Of a stretch of DNA of 64,000 nucleotides, positions 54,177 to 63,642 are shown one piece after another (within the stretch, counting starts at the first letter, position 1; every line of letters begins with the position of its first letter). A program made the position numbers and the translations under genes. The notes below the pieces were generated by a model. It was not told the origin of the DNA, did not search any database, and was given only the letters and a program-made list of their open reading frames with translations. This DNA comes from Candidatus Nitrosymbiomonas proteolyticus. Its GTDB lineage: Bacteria; Armatimonadota; Fimbriimonadia; Fimbriimonadales; Fimbriimonadaceae. The DNA lies in NCBI GenBank assembly GCA_017347465.1, contig AP021858.1:1-64000 (forward strand), in the 5' to 3' direction.

Positions 54177-54770
54177 CTACCCGCCAGGACCTGTGAGTTT
54201 TAGGAGCGCGGGCGCAACTTCGAAAACCTTGGGCTCGCCGACGTACTCCTTGGCTTTCGGCGCAAGCGCCACGGCATCCGAGCGGAGCTTGGGATAGCAG
54301 TTCTCGCAACACGCATAGATCCTCACCCCATCGACGTCCGCATACCCCGAAGTACCCCAATAGTGCGCGAGCGTCAAACCCATCACCGGGCAATAAAGAG
54401 CCTGCTTCAAGGGAATCGGCGCGTAAAGCGCCGGCGAGCTTTGGAACGTCGCCTTGTTCTGAGCGTTCGAGAAGCCATAGCGAACACCCGAATACTCGGT
54501 GACTCCGCCCCGCGTGGTCTCGGGCGTGAGCTTCTTGCCGATGACAGGATCGAAAAGAAGAGTCCCCACGATCTTGCCGGACTTGAGGGCCGCTTGCCAC
54601 GACTTTACGGGCTGCTTCTTGAATTCCGAGAGGCACGGTTGACCGCAAAACTTCAGCCGGACGCCGCCGAAGTCCGCGGCGACGAGGCTCCCGCCTGGAG
54701 GCGCGAAATCGATCGGACACACTTGTCCCGACTGGACGATCCCAACGAGCAGCAACGAAAGCAGGTTCAT
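54177..54770 (-). CDS. Exported protein with three YHS/TRASH-like metal-binding domains
   Basis: 197 residues with a signal peptide (LLSLLLVGIVQSG). Three YHS/TRASH-type units follow: CPIDFAPP ... FCGQPCLSEF, a YHS-like unit with DPVIGKKLTPETTRGG, and CPVMGLTL ... YACCENCYPKL. The first and third carry the CPxx/CxxC metal pattern; the second keeps the YHS shape with no cysteine. A metal chaperone or sensor role in the periplasm is inferred. Confidence 0.75.
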   Translation of the reverse strand: MNLLSLLLVGIVQSGQVCPIDFAPPGGSLVAADFGGVRLKFCGQPCLSEFKKQPVKSWQAALKSGKIVGTLLFDPVIGKKLTPETTRGGVTEYSGVRYGFSNAQNKATFQSSPALYAPIPLKQALYCPVMGLTLAHYWGTSGYADVDGVRIYACCENCYPKLRSDAVALAPKAKEYVGEPKVFEVAPALLKLTGPGG

Positions 54771-54836
54771 GCGTTCCCTCGACTCAAGGCACGGACGAAG
54801 CTCGCGAGCGAAAGTTCGACTGTCCCGGCCCGAACC

Positions 54837-56132
54837 TTACGGACCCAGCAGTCCGCGCAATCGGGGCCGCATCGGACCTCCCAGCGTCAGGCCGCCTGGA
54901 CCTGCGGGTCCCATGGTGGGCCTGTTGCCCTGCGTGGAACTCCAGTACACCGAAAGTTGAATCGAAGACGTGAGCTGCAGGGCGATTCGGTTGCTCCCTG
55001 TACGGTCGATGCGGTAGACCCCATAAAAATCGACGTTCGAACCCAGGGCGACGAATGCGATTTGCGCCGCGCTCGCGTTGAACGAGGGACCAAACTCGTT
55101 GTCTGCCGAGGTCGTGACGCGCGTGAGGTTCGCGCCGCTTGCGCTCATGATCCAAATGTCAAAGTCGCCGCTCCGACGCGAGCTAAAGGCGATCTCGCCG
55201 CCGTCCTTGCTCCACTGCGGCATCCAATCTTCTTCCGCGTGGGCGTTCAAAGTGGTCTTGCTTGACCCGTCCAGGTTCATCGTCTGAATGTCCCCTGCCC
55301 CACCGAAAACGACGGTCGCAACGATCTTTCCGGTCAACGGGTGAACGTGGGCTTCCTCCCCGTCTCCAATTCGAACTCGGCTGCTCCCGTCGGGATTCAT
55401 CGTGTAGATTCCGAATTCGCCTTCGCTCGAAGAGGCCGTGAACACGATCTTCGATCCGTCGCCCGTGAACTGGATCGTTCCCGAATAAATGTAGCTTTGA
55501 GTCGTAAGTCGCGTCGCTCCGGCGAATGAGGGCGAAGAGTTCACATAGACATCGTAAACGGGATCGGCCGCAAGGGGGTCAGGCGTATAGAAGAACGCCC
55601 AAAGCGTCCCTGCTGGATTCGATGTTGCGGTGGGAATGTTCGCCGGAAGCGACAAAAAAAGCGTCTTGTCAGACCCATCTGAGGCCACATGAAACACGTC
55701 CGTTCCGGAGCCCGTACCCTCACCGTAGAAGATTCGGTTGGGAGGAAGGCTCCCGTTCGGGATCGTAGTGACCGTCGCCTCCTTGAACTTGGTCGGGTCG
55801 GCAACGCTCGTGGCGCGAATCGTGCTCGTCGTCGCGAAGCCGGGCGCGGTAAAGGTCGCCGTGTTCGGCCCGGTCGGCGCGATCGTGCCCGAGGTGGCCG
55901 TCCACGTCACGTCGGTGGGAGTTCCCCCCGTAACGGTCGCGGTGAAGAGCACTTGCCCATTGAGCGCCACGGTCGCCGTGGTTGGAGTGAGCGTGACGGT
56001 GATCGTGCCCCCTCCTCCACCGCCGCCGCCCGCGCCGCCTCCGCCGCCACAACTCGCAATCGAAAGGAACAGCAAGGTGGACGCCAAGGCAGCAAGCCCC
56101 AGCGCGAAACGGCGAATCAGGCGGCACATCAT
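54837..56132 (-). CDS. Lipoprotein with Ig-like domain and PD40/TolB-type propeller
   Basis: 431 residues from the ATG at 56132. Lipobox SIASC followed by a glycine-rich spacer, an Ig-like domain (about 45-125, TVTLTPTTATVALNGQVLFTATV), then TolB-type repeats (FHVASDGSDKTLF, IYTMNPDGSSRVRIG, IQTMNLDGSSKTTLN, IWIMSASGANLTRV). The C-terminal tail is Gly/Pro/Arg-rich. Likely on the cell surface or in the periplasm. Confidence 0.8.
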   Translation of the reverse strand: MMCRLIRRFALGLAALASTLLFLSIASCGGGGGAGGGGGGGGTITVTLTPTTATVALNGQVLFTATVTGGTPTDVTWTATSGTIAPTGPNTATFTAPGFATTSTIRATSVADPTKFKEATVTTIPNGSLPPNRIFYGEGTGSGTDVFHVASDGSDKTLFLSLPANIPTATSNPAGTLWAFFYTPDPLAADPVYDVYVNSSPSFAGATRLTTQSYIYSGTIQFTGDGSKIVFTASSSEGEFGIYTMNPDGSSRVRIGDGEEAHVHPLTGKIVATVVFGGAGDIQTMNLDGSSKTTLNAHAEEDWMPQWSKDGGEIAFSSRRSGDFDIWIMSASGANLTRVTTSADNEFGPSFNASAAQIAFVALGSNVDFYGVYRIDRTGSNRIALQLTSSIQLSVYWSSTQGNRPTMGPAGPGGLTLGGPMRPRLRGLLGP

Positions 56133-56307
56133 GGGCGGCACAATGAGTTCGACCGATCAGGTCGGCGAATGGTTCTTTGTACCCTACTTTTCCCCTGAAC
56201 CCATTGCAGCGCTCGATCGAGGAAACCTCAGCCCGGCGTCGGGCGTTTGAGCATTCGGATACACTTATCGAGCGCCCCTGTTTCTGGGGCAAGGAGTCAG
56301 GTCAATC

Positions 56308-57006
56308 ATGCGCCATTTCGGAGCTTTTGTCGCGGTGTTCGCCGCAACCGTCGCCCTTGCGGGCCAAAGCACATTCAAGTTCGAGCGTAAGTACGTCGAA
56401 GGCGAGAAGGAGGCGTTCAAGCTCACCCTTTCCATGGAGTCCAACTTCGGCAGTATCGACATCCTGATGAATCAGAACGCCGTCGTGAAGAAGGTTTACG
56501 AGAACGGTGACGCCGACCTCGAAACGATCATTAGCGGGATGAAAGTGGCCATGAACGGGCAGGAGATGCCCACGCCTGCGCAGGATGTCACCATGATGAC
56601 GAAGGTCTCGAAGTCGGGCGCGATCCTCTCGGCAGGCGGAATGTCGGGCGGCTCAGGGATGGGCATGAACCTCGGTTTCATGCGATTTGCCACGGCAGGT
56701 ATGGACAAGCCCCTTACCGTCGGGCAAACCTACGATATCGACTACAAGGACCCCGCAAACCCTAAACAATCGGTCAAGGGAACAGTCAAGCTCGAAAGCA
56801 TCACTGAGGGCAAAGCGAAGCTCCTCTCCAAGCTCGCCTTGGTAACCACCGAGGGACAACCGCCGATGGACGTCAATATGACCACTTTCGTTGAGGTTTC
56901 CTCGTCAAAACTCATCAAATTGGAAGGCACGGCGTCCAACGTTCCGGGCATGGAGCAACTGGGTACCTCGACCGTGCAGTTCGCGATGGCTGCGGCCAAG
57001 TCCTAA
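56308..57006 (+). CDS. Exported protein of unknown function
   Basis: 232 residues with a signal peptide (FGAFVAVFAATVALAGQS). The body is a beta-rich domain without a recognised family; a Gly/Met-rich stretch lies at residues about 113-123 (GGMSGGSGMGMNLG). Its stop overlaps that of the convergent amidohydrolase gene by 4 nt. Confidence 0.7.
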   Translation: MRHFGAFVAVFAATVALAGQSTFKFERKYVEGEKEAFKLTLSMESNFGSIDILMNQNAVVKKVYENGDADLETIISGMKVAMNGQEMPTPAQDVTMMTKVSKSGAILSAGGMSGGSGMGMNLGFMRFATAGMDKPLTVGQTYDIDYKDPANPKQSVKGTVKLESITEGKAKLLSKLALVTTEGQPPMDVNMTTFVEVSSSKLIKLEGTASNVPGMEQLGTSTVQFAMAAAKS

Positions 57007-57827
57007 CCGGGCAGTTCATCGGTAATCGGGCCGTAGAGTTCGGGATGGCGGGCCGCAAGGACCTCCGTCTCGAACTTCCCCGGCACGATCACGTTTCGTT
57101 TCACGTCGGCCTCAGCCAAATCGAGGTCGACGATCAGCCTTTCTTCCCCCTCACCTGCGCTGGCGAGGATTCTGCCCACAGGATCGGCGACGAGGCTCCT
57201 CCCGATGAAGCGAAAGCCCATTTCCTCTCCGACGCGATTGACCCCGGCCATGAAGATGCGGTTCTCGGCGCAGCGCGCGCGCAACACGAACCCAGGCCCC
57301 GCCTCTGCGCCCTCAGGCCAATTCGTCGGGAGGAGAATTAGCTGTGCACCCTTCAGCGCCAGCACGCGCGAAGGCTCCGGCATCCGAAGATCGAAGCAGA
57401 TGAGGACTCCGATCCGCCCCCACTGAGTCTCGAACACCTCGAGCCGATCTCCGGGCTCGGCGAAACGGTCGAGGCCCAAACACGGCATGTGCGTCTTCCG
57501 GTAATACCTCGGCGAGCGCCCAGGTTCGAAAATCGTGGCGGCGTTGAACACCGCTTCCTCCCCGGACTCTGCGAATCCCACAACCGCGCCGACACGTTCG
57601 CGGTCCGAGGCCTCCCGCAGGAGTTCCAGAGCGGGATGGTTGCGCGGAATCGCCATCTCCCGCGCCTCTTCGAGACTCTCGACCGCGTACCCGGTCAAGA
57701 ACGCCTCAGGAAACACCGCCAGATCCACCCCTTCGGAGGCGAGCTGGCCCAACTCGCGGGCGGCCCGCTCCGCGTTCGCGAGAGGTTCTCCAAAGCGAAC
57801 ATCCCATTGAAGGCAAGCGAGCTTCAC
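57003..57827 (-). CDS. Carbon-nitrogen hydrolase (nitrilase superfamily)
   Basis: 274 residues with the Glu-Lys-Cys triad: E in AVFPEAFLTGYA, K in YYRKTHMPC, C in GVLICFDLRMPE. Omega-amidase or N-carbamoyl amidohydrolase functions are possible. The GTG start (57827) overlaps the hom stop as GTGA. Confidence 0.9.
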   Translation of the reverse strand: MKLACLQWDVRFGEPLANAERAARELGQLASEGVDLAVFPEAFLTGYAVESLEEAREMAIPRNHPALELLREASDRERVGAVVGFAESGEEAVFNAATIFEPGRSPRYYRKTHMPCLGLDRFAEPGDRLEVFETQWGRIGVLICFDLRMPEPSRVLALKGAQLILLPTNWPEGAEAGPGFVLRARCAENRIFMAGVNRVGEEMGFRFIGRSLVADPVGRILASAGEGEERLIVDLDLAEADVKRNVIVPGKFETEVLAARHPELYGPITDELPG

Positions 57828-59161
57828 TTCTCCACCACCCGCAGCCAGTTACAGACCTTCTTTACGACCATCAACTGCTCCAGATCGGCAAGCGCCCTTT
57901 GGAAGAGCCTTTCTTCCACTTCATGCGTAAGGAACACGATTTCGCCGACATGGTTCGCGGAGTCAAACACTCGCATCTCCATCGCGGAGAGCGATACCCC
58001 GTGTTCCCCGAGCGCGAGCGCGATCTCGCCGAGAACTTTCGGGCGGTCATCGACCAGCAGCCGCAAGTAGTACGAAGAACGCGCTAGGCCGATCGGCTCC
58101 ACTTCGATCGGATCGCCCCAAGGAATCACGCTCCCCGGCCCCTTGATCTTGAGGTTTCGGGCGACGTCGATCAGGTCGCCCACGACCGCCGAGGCCGTCG
58201 CCTCCGCTCCCGCGCCCCGGCCGCTGAACATCACGTCCCCCACGAAGTCCCCTTGAAACCAGAGCGCGTTGTACTCATTGCGAACCCCCGCAAGCGGATG
58301 CTCCTTCGGCACGAGCAATGGATGGACCCTGGCGGACACCGACCGGCCGCCCGCGCCCGGTTCACAAATCGCCACGAGTTTGATCGCGTAGCCCAAAACG
58401 TCAGCAAAGTGGACGTCGTCGGGCTGAACGCCCTGAATCCCCTCCCGGTACACCTGCTCGACAGGGATCGGCCCGCCGAACGCGATCGAACCCAGAATCG
58501 CGATCTTGTAAGCCGCATCGTACGCCTCTACGTCGTTCGTGGGGTCGGCTTCCGCGAAACCGAACGCCTGAGCGTGGGAGAGCGCCTCTTCGAAGGAAAC
58601 CCCGCGTTCGGCGATTTGGGTGAGAATGTAGTTCGTGGTTCCGTTTAGAATCCCCATCAGCCGAACCACATCGTTGCCGGCCAACTGGTGCTTCAACGGC
58701 TGCACCAGAGGGATCCCGCCGCCCACCGCCGCCTCGAAGTGCAAGTCGATTCCTCGCTCAAAGGCCATGCGAAGAAGCCGCCCCCCGTGCTTGGCGATCA
58801 GTTCCTTGTTGGCGGTCACGACGCTCTTGCCCGCTTCGAGAGCCCTTTCCACAAGATCGAGCGCAGGGTCGATGCCCCCGATCAACTCGATCACGACATC
58901 GATGTCGGGGTCTTGCACAATGGACCTTGCGTCGTCGGTCAGATGGGGGAACTCGATGCCCCGGACTCGGCCGAGGTCGCGCACGCCGATGCGAACCAGT
59001 TCCACCGGTAAACCCGCTTTGGCTCGAATCGAAGCCGAATTCTCTTCCAGCATCCGGAACACGCCACGGCCCACCGTCCCAAGCCCCAAGAGCGCGACCC
59101 GAATGGACTCGCGTATCGGAGACGGGGAAGCTGCGGCGGACAAGGAAGCGTCCGCGTTCAT
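57824..59161 (-). CDS. hom: Homoserine dehydrogenase
   Basis: NAD(P)H-dependent reduction of aspartate semialdehyde to homoserine. 445 residues: GLGTVGRGVF (Rossmann), KSVVTANKELIAKHG, the catalytic domain with GGGIPLVQPLKHQLAGNDV and GTTNYILTQIAE and FAEADPTNDVEAYDAAYK, and a C-terminal ACT domain (about 365-440, SYYLRLLVDDRPKVLGEIA) for feedback control. The ATG at 59161 overlaps the accB stop (ATGA). Confidence 0.95.
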   Translation of the reverse strand: MNADASLSAAASPSPIRESIRVALLGLGTVGRGVFRMLEENSASIRAKAGLPVELVRIGVRDLGRVRGIEFPHLTDDARSIVQDPDIDVVIELIGGIDPALDLVERALEAGKSVVTANKELIAKHGGRLLRMAFERGIDLHFEAAVGGGIPLVQPLKHQLAGNDVVRLMGILNGTTNYILTQIAERGVSFEEALSHAQAFGFAEADPTNDVEAYDAAYKIAILGSIAFGGPIPVEQVYREGIQGVQPDDVHFADVLGYAIKLVAICEPGAGGRSVSARVHPLLVPKEHPLAGVRNEYNALWFQGDFVGDVMFSGRGAGAEATASAVVGDLIDVARNLKIKGPGSVIPWGDPIEVEPIGLARSSYYLRLLVDDRPKVLGEIALALGEHGVSLSAMEMRVFDSANHVGEIVFLTHEVEERLFQRALADLEQLMVVKKVCNWLRVVEK

Positions 59162-59616
59162 TCCGACTTGAGAACCATCAACTCTTGATCGGTTTGCACC
59201 AGGTCTTGGTCCTTGGCGAGGACCTTCGTGATGATCCCCGTGCGAGGAGCGACGATCTCGTTGAACACTTTCATGGCCTCGATGAGACACAGCACGTCCC
59301 CTTCCTGAACCTCTTGTCCTTCACGAACGAACGCAGGCGCTTTGGGGCTTGGCGAGGAGTAATAGACGCCGGTCATCGGGCTGAGGATCGGCTCCCCGTC
59401 TTCTTCCAGTTCGACCTCAGGCTCCGGCTCTTGCAGCGGCTCCGCCAAGCCGTGCTCCGGTCCGACTTGAGTTGCCGTAAGGGGAGGGTTGGGAGCGGTC
59501 GCATTCCCTTTGCGCAGCAGCAGCTTCCAGTCCGGGCCCGAGAGCTTTGCCTCCACCAGCCCGAACTCGTCCATCAGGTCGGCCAATTCCTCGAACCGGC
59601 GCTCCAAGTCCTCCAC
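59158..59616 (-). CDS. accB: Biotin carboxyl carrier protein of acetyl-CoA carboxylase
   Basis: 152 residues from the GTG at 59616. The N-terminal helix resembles AccB (VEDLERRFEELADLMDEFGL), followed by a Pro/Glu-rich linker and the biotinyl domain with EAMKV; K116 is the expected biotinylation site. It is coupled to hom by ATGA. A longer open frame to 59673 would overlap the divergent lyase gene. Confidence 0.9.
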   Translation of the reverse strand: MEDLERRFEELADLMDEFGLVEAKLSGPDWKLLLRKGNATAPNPPLTATQVGPEHGLAEPLQEPEPEVELEEDGEPILSPMTGVYYSSPSPKAPAFVREGQEVQEGDVLCLIEAMKVFNEIVAPRTGIITKVLAKDQDLVQTDQELMVLKSE

Positions 59617-59659
59617 GCGGACATTATGGCAGGCCCGCCGCCGGTAAACTGAGCCTGAA

Positions 59660-61063
59660 ATGGAGTACCGCATCGAATCGGATTCTTTGGGGCTGGTGGA
59701 AGTCCCGCGAGACGCGTATTGGGGAAGTCAGGCCGAGCGAAGCCGCCGCCTGTTCCCCATCTCGGGCCTCACCGAACACCCCAAGATGATCGACGCCTTC
59801 GTGATGCTCAAGCGAATGTGCGCGGAGGCAAACGCTTCGCTCGGCCTGATCGATAAGGAAGTCGGGGCGTGCATTGTCCAAGCTGCCGACGAAATCCTGT
59901 CGGGAAAGATGCGGGATCAGTTCCCCGTGGACGTGTTTCACATGGGGGCGGGGACCTCCTTTAACATGAACGTCAACGAGGTGCTCGCCAACCGAGCTGA
60001 GGAGCTTCTTGGGGGTGAAAAGGGCCTGTACTCGAAGGTCAACCCGAACGATCACGTCAATTTTGGGCAGTCGACCAATGACACGGTCCCAACCGCAATG
60101 CGCGTTATGTCGCGTCTTATGCTTGTGGACTTATACGCTTCCATCGACAAGATGATCGAAGCGTTCGACGCCAAAGGACAAGAATTCGACGGAATCTTGA
60201 AGTCGGGCCGCACCCACCTCCAGGACGCTGTGCCGATCCGACTGGGCCAAGAGTTCAAGGGGTACTCCGACAGCTTGCGACGCGCCAGGCGATGGTTCGA
60301 CCACGCCGCGTACGAACTCGAAGAGCTCGGCATCGGCGGCAGCGCGGTCGGCACCGGCCTCAACACCCATCCCGAAAACCGGTTTCGTGTGGTGCAAGGA
60401 CTGGCCCAGTACACAGGAATCCCATTCCGCCCGGCGGAAAACCTGATCGAGGCGATGCAATGCCAGTTGGCGATGTCCGCGCTCGCCGCGGCGCTGCGGC
60501 TCTTTTGTCTCGAGCTCACCCGGATAAGCAACGACCTTCGGCTCCTTTGCAGCGGCCCTCTCACGGGCATCGCCGAAATCGTCCTTCCCTCCGTCCAACC
60601 GGGCTCGAGCATAATGCCTGGAAAGGTCAATCCGTCTATGGCGGAAAACCTGAACCTTGTACTCTTTCAGGTCTTGGGGCAGTGCCAAGCCTTGGACTAT
60701 TGCGTGCAAGCGGGTCAACTCGAACTGAACGTCATGATGCCCAGCATGGCCTTCAGCGCACAATTCAGTCTGCAAGTTTTGACCAATACCCTGAACACAT
60801 TTACCGACAACTGCCTGGTGGGGATTCGCGCCAACGAAGAAAAGTGCAGGTATTACGCAGAAATCTCACCTTCTTTGGCTACCGCTCTCAACACCTATGT
60901 CGGATATAAGACCGCGGCCGACGTCGTCAAGCGTGCCCTCGCCGAAAACAAAACCATCCCGGAGGTCGTTCGAGAACTGGGGCTCCTCGACGAGGACACC
61001 CTTGCCAAGGCGCTCGATCCGTCGAAACTCACAGAACCGGGCATTCCCGGCGTCACGCACTGA
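59660..61063 (+). CDS. Aspartase/fumarase superfamily lyase (probable aspartate ammonia-lyase)
   Basis: 467 residues of the fumarase/aspartase fold: [55 protein letters not shown], and the signature [27 protein letters not shown] and a C-terminal LTEPGIPG resemble Bacillus aspartase ([19 protein letters not shown]), whereas SNMNVNEV and ALNTYVGY also fit fumarase. I lean to aspartase; class II fumarase cannot be excluded. Confidence 0.85.
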   Translation: MEYRIESDSLGLVEVPRDAYWGSQAERSRRLFPISGLTEHPKMIDAFVMLKRMCAEANASLGLIDKEVGACIVQAADEILSGKMRDQFPVDVFHMGAGTSFNMNVNEVLANRAEELLGGEKGLYSKVNPNDHVNFGQSTNDTVPTAMRVMSRLMLVDLYASIDKMIEAFDAKGQEFDGILKSGRTHLQDAVPIRLGQEFKGYSDSLRRARRWFDHAAYELEELGIGGSAVGTGLNTHPENRFRVVQGLAQYTGIPFRPAENLIEAMQCQLAMSALAAALRLFCLELTRISNDLRLLCSGPLTGIAEIVLPSVQPGSSIMPGKVNPSMAENLNLVLFQVLGQCQALDYCVQAGQLELNVMMPSMAFSAQFSLQVLTNTLNTFTDNCLVGIRANEEKCRYYAEISPSLATALNTYVGYKTAADVVKRALAENKTIPEVVRELGLLDEDTLAKALDPSKLTEPGIPGVTH

Positions 61064-61078
61064 TTCCCCCTCAAGAAA

Positions 61079-61110
61079 GTACTGGACTTTCCGTGTACTT
61101 TTTTGTACAC
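61079..61110 (+). promoter_or_regulatory. Upstream motif and perfect inverted repeat before pseudopilin gene 2
   Basis: GTACT-N10-TGTACT (61079-61099) repeats the arrangement seen before pseudopilin gene 1. It overlaps the perfect inverted repeat GTGTAC-N6-GTACAC (61093-61110), which could be an operator or part of the promoter. Confidence 0.45.
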
Positions 61111-61142
61111 TCATACCAAGACATCTTGGGAGGGAGTCCAAC

Positions 61143-62093
61143 ATGAACTCAGCGCATCGCGCCTTTACGCTGATCGAACTGCTCGTCGTCGTCGCCATCG
61201 TCTCGATTCTCGCGGCGATTCTGTTTCCCGTCTTTGCGCAGGCGAAGGAGTCGGCGAAGAAGACGTCCTGCTTGAGCAACCAAAAGCAGTTGATCCTCTC
61301 GACGCTGATGTACATGACCGATGCCGATGGCGTCGCGCCGACAGGGATCAGCTACAACTCGCCGACGCGCACGATTGCGTTCGTCCATGATCTGACCGCG
61401 CCCTATCGAAAGAACCAGGACCTCATCAACTGCGCTTCGTATCCCAAGTCGCCCCTCGGGCAGGACTACACAGGGGATTGGCCAACCGGGGGCTTCGGCC
61501 AGAGCCTTTTTGCGTTCATCCGAACTCGTTGCTCGCAATGCGTGCCTGCGGGTCAGTTCCGTTACAACTCCTACACTTGGAATCTCGGAGTGTTCGGGAT
61601 GGCGCTCAACCCCTCGCCCTTCGGGTTCGCGCGCTGGCATCCGCCCGTTTACGAATCGATCCTTCCCTTCGCATCGGAGACCATTGCGTACACGGACGGC
61701 TACTTTCCTCGGCGATTCAACAGCACGGAGACCATCGGTGGCTGGATCGACTACTGGTTCAAATGGGAAGTTTGGCCGCGCCACCGAAACACGATGATCT
61801 TCTCGTTCATGGATGGCCACGCGAAGTCCTACCAGTACAACGCGCTGCCTCGGGGCGGCCAGGTGGTCACGGGTTGCGCCAATTACTCATCGCAATACTC
61901 CAGCCGGCCCTATTACTACGACTGGAAGGTGCGCGTCCCGCTCGCGAAGTTGCGAGAGTGCGGGATCGTGGACTATCCGAAGCGAGAACAGGACTTCGAA
62001 TGCGTGGGTCACCCGGGTTCGTCGCCGAACTTTGGGGACATGCATGGGGTCCCCGGGACCTGCATCGCCGACATCAACAACGTCGTCCTGTGA
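61143..62093 (+). CDS. Type II/IV pseudopilin-like protein with prepilin leader (DUF1559-like)
   Basis: 316 residues. The N-terminus [20 protein letters not shown] is a prepilin cleavage/methylation signal; a hydrophobic helix to [13 protein letters not shown] follows. A DGH segment ([11 protein letters not shown]) near residue 225 is shared with the other pseudopilin at 39617. RBS GGGAGGGAG lies just upstream of the ATG. The C-terminus contains several cysteines. Confidence 0.9.
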   Translation: MNSAHRAFTLIELLVVVAIVSILAAILFPVFAQAKESAKKTSCLSNQKQLILSTLMYMTDADGVAPTGISYNSPTRTIAFVHDLTAPYRKNQDLINCASYPKSPLGQDYTGDWPTGGFGQSLFAFIRTRCSQCVPAGQFRYNSYTWNLGVFGMALNPSPFGFARWHPPVYESILPFASETIAYTDGYFPRRFNSTETIGGWIDYWFKWEVWPRHRNTMIFSFMDGHAKSYQYNALPRGGQVVTGCANYSSQYSSRPYYYDWKVRVPLAKLRECGIVDYPKREQDFECVGHPGSSPNFGDMHGVPGTCIADINNVVL

Positions 62094-62116
62094 AGGGAAT
62101 CTGACGGGATACGGGC

Positions 62117-63622
62117 TTAGGCTCGGGCGTTGCGGAAACCGTCCGAGCTGTCCCAACTTCTCGAGGGACGCGAGGAGGGCGCGCCCTGGACCGAGGGGGA
62201 GGTGGCGGCCGCCACCAGCGCGCCGAGTTCGGGAGGGGTCTCGCCCGATCGCTGCCACTCGGCGAATTTCACTCCCAAGAAACCCGTATCGAACTGTCCA
62301 GACACAAAACCGGAGTGACGAAGTACGTCCAGTGTGTACTCGATATTCGTCCGAACTCCCAGAATGTGGAAGTCCTCGAGGGCGTGGATGAGTCGCAAGC
62401 GAGCTTCTTCCCGGTTCGCTCCGTGCGCGATCACCTTGGCGATCAGCGAATCGTAGAATCGGGTGACCTCACATCCAGCCTGGAGTCCAGACTCCACGCG
62501 AACGAAAGCCCCCGCGGGCGGGAGCCACCCGACGATCCGCCCAGTCGAAGGGAGAAAGCCCTTTTCGGGCGCCTCCGCGACGACCCGCGCTTCGATCGCG
62601 TGGCCGACCAGGGCGGACCTGTCGCCAGCCATCAGTAGGGGGCTGAGCGCTAGCTCCTCGCCCGCAGCAATCCGAAGCTGCCATTGAACGAGATCGACCC
62701 CCGTGACCGCTTCCGTCACCGGATGCTCGACCTGGATCCGGGCGTTCACTTCAAGAAAGAAGTGCTGGCCGGACGCCTCGTCGATCATGAACTCGACCGT
62801 CCCCGCGTTGGTGTATCCAACCGCACGAACGAGCTTGATGGCGTCGTCGCGGAGCCGTTCCCAAAGGCCTTCCTTCGCCTCAACGGCGGGCGAGGGCGAT
62901 TCTTCGATCAGCTTCTGGTGACGCCGTTGAATCGAACATTCCCGCTCAAAGAGCGCCGCAACTCGGCCGCTCCGGTCAGCGAGAACTTGCACTTCGACGT
63001 GTCGTGGCTTTTCGATCAGCTTTTCGACGATCATCGTGTCGTCGCCGAAAGCGTTCCTTGCCTCTTCGCGCGCGAGCCGCAACGAGGAATCAAAGTCCTC
63101 GGGGGTCTCGACGACCCGCATCCCCCTGCCGCCTCCCCCTTCGGCGGCCTTGAGGAGCACCGGGTATCCAATCGATCCTGCCGCCGCCTTGAGGTCCTCG
63201 TCGGAAGCTCCGTGATCGAAAAAGCTCGGGGCGATGGGAACGCCGTTCGCTACAGCGAGTCGCTTGGCGTCGAGCTTCGACCCCAGTTGGCGCATTGCCT
63301 CGGACGTCGGCCCGACAAACACAAAGCCAGCCTGTTCGCAAGCCCTCGCGAACTCGGGCCGCTCGGAAAGAAAGCCGTAGCCGGGGTGAATCGCATCCGC
63401 GCCTACTTCATTCGCTACAGCCACAATCTTATCGATATCGAGGTAGCTGGAACGCGGCTCTGGAGGGCCAAGATACCGAGACTCGTCCGCAAGAAGCGCG
63501 AAAGGCGTGCCCGCGTCCGCATCGCTGAAGACGGCGACGGTGCGAATCCCCAATTCCCTCGCGGCACGAATCACCCGGACGGCGATCTCTCCACGGTTGG
63601 CGATGAGCAGCTTTCGAATCAT
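62117..63622 (-). CDS. accC: Biotin carboxylase subunit of an acyl-CoA carboxylase
   Basis: 501 residues: MIRKLLIANRGEIAVRVIRAA, the ATP-grasp GGGGRGM loop, and FLEVNARIQVEHPVTEAVTGVDLV. ATP-dependent carboxylation of biotin on a BCCP. There is no fused BCCP domain, so it needs a separate carrier (accB at 59158 is the only one here). The Ser/Pro-rich C-terminal tail is unusual. An enoyl-CoA hydratase gene upstream hints at a possible role with branched acyl-CoA. Confidence 0.92.
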   Translation of the reverse strand: MIRKLLIANRGEIAVRVIRAARELGIRTVAVFSDADAGTPFALLADESRYLGPPEPRSSYLDIDKIVAVANEVGADAIHPGYGFLSERPEFARACEQAGFVFVGPTSEAMRQLGSKLDAKRLAVANGVPIAPSFFDHGASDEDLKAAAGSIGYPVLLKAAEGGGGRGMRVVETPEDFDSSLRLAREEARNAFGDDTMIVEKLIEKPRHVEVQVLADRSGRVAALFERECSIQRRHQKLIEESPSPAVEAKEGLWERLRDDAIKLVRAVGYTNAGTVEFMIDEASGQHFFLEVNARIQVEHPVTEAVTGVDLVQWQLRIAAGEELALSPLLMAGDRSALVGHAIEARVVAEAPEKGFLPSTGRIVGWLPPAGAFVRVESGLQAGCEVTRFYDSLIAKVIAHGANREEARLRLIHALEDFHILGVRTNIEYTLDVLRHSGFVSGQFDTGFLGVKFAEWQRSGETPPELGALVAAATSPSVQGAPSSRPSRSWDSSDGFRNARA

Positions 63623-63642
63623 CGGTTTCGCTTGCGGCGCCC

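Noticed and set aside
60897-61142. N-terminal extension of pseudopilin 2
   Set aside because: It overlaps the lyase gene and would bury the prepilin leader, which must be N-terminal.
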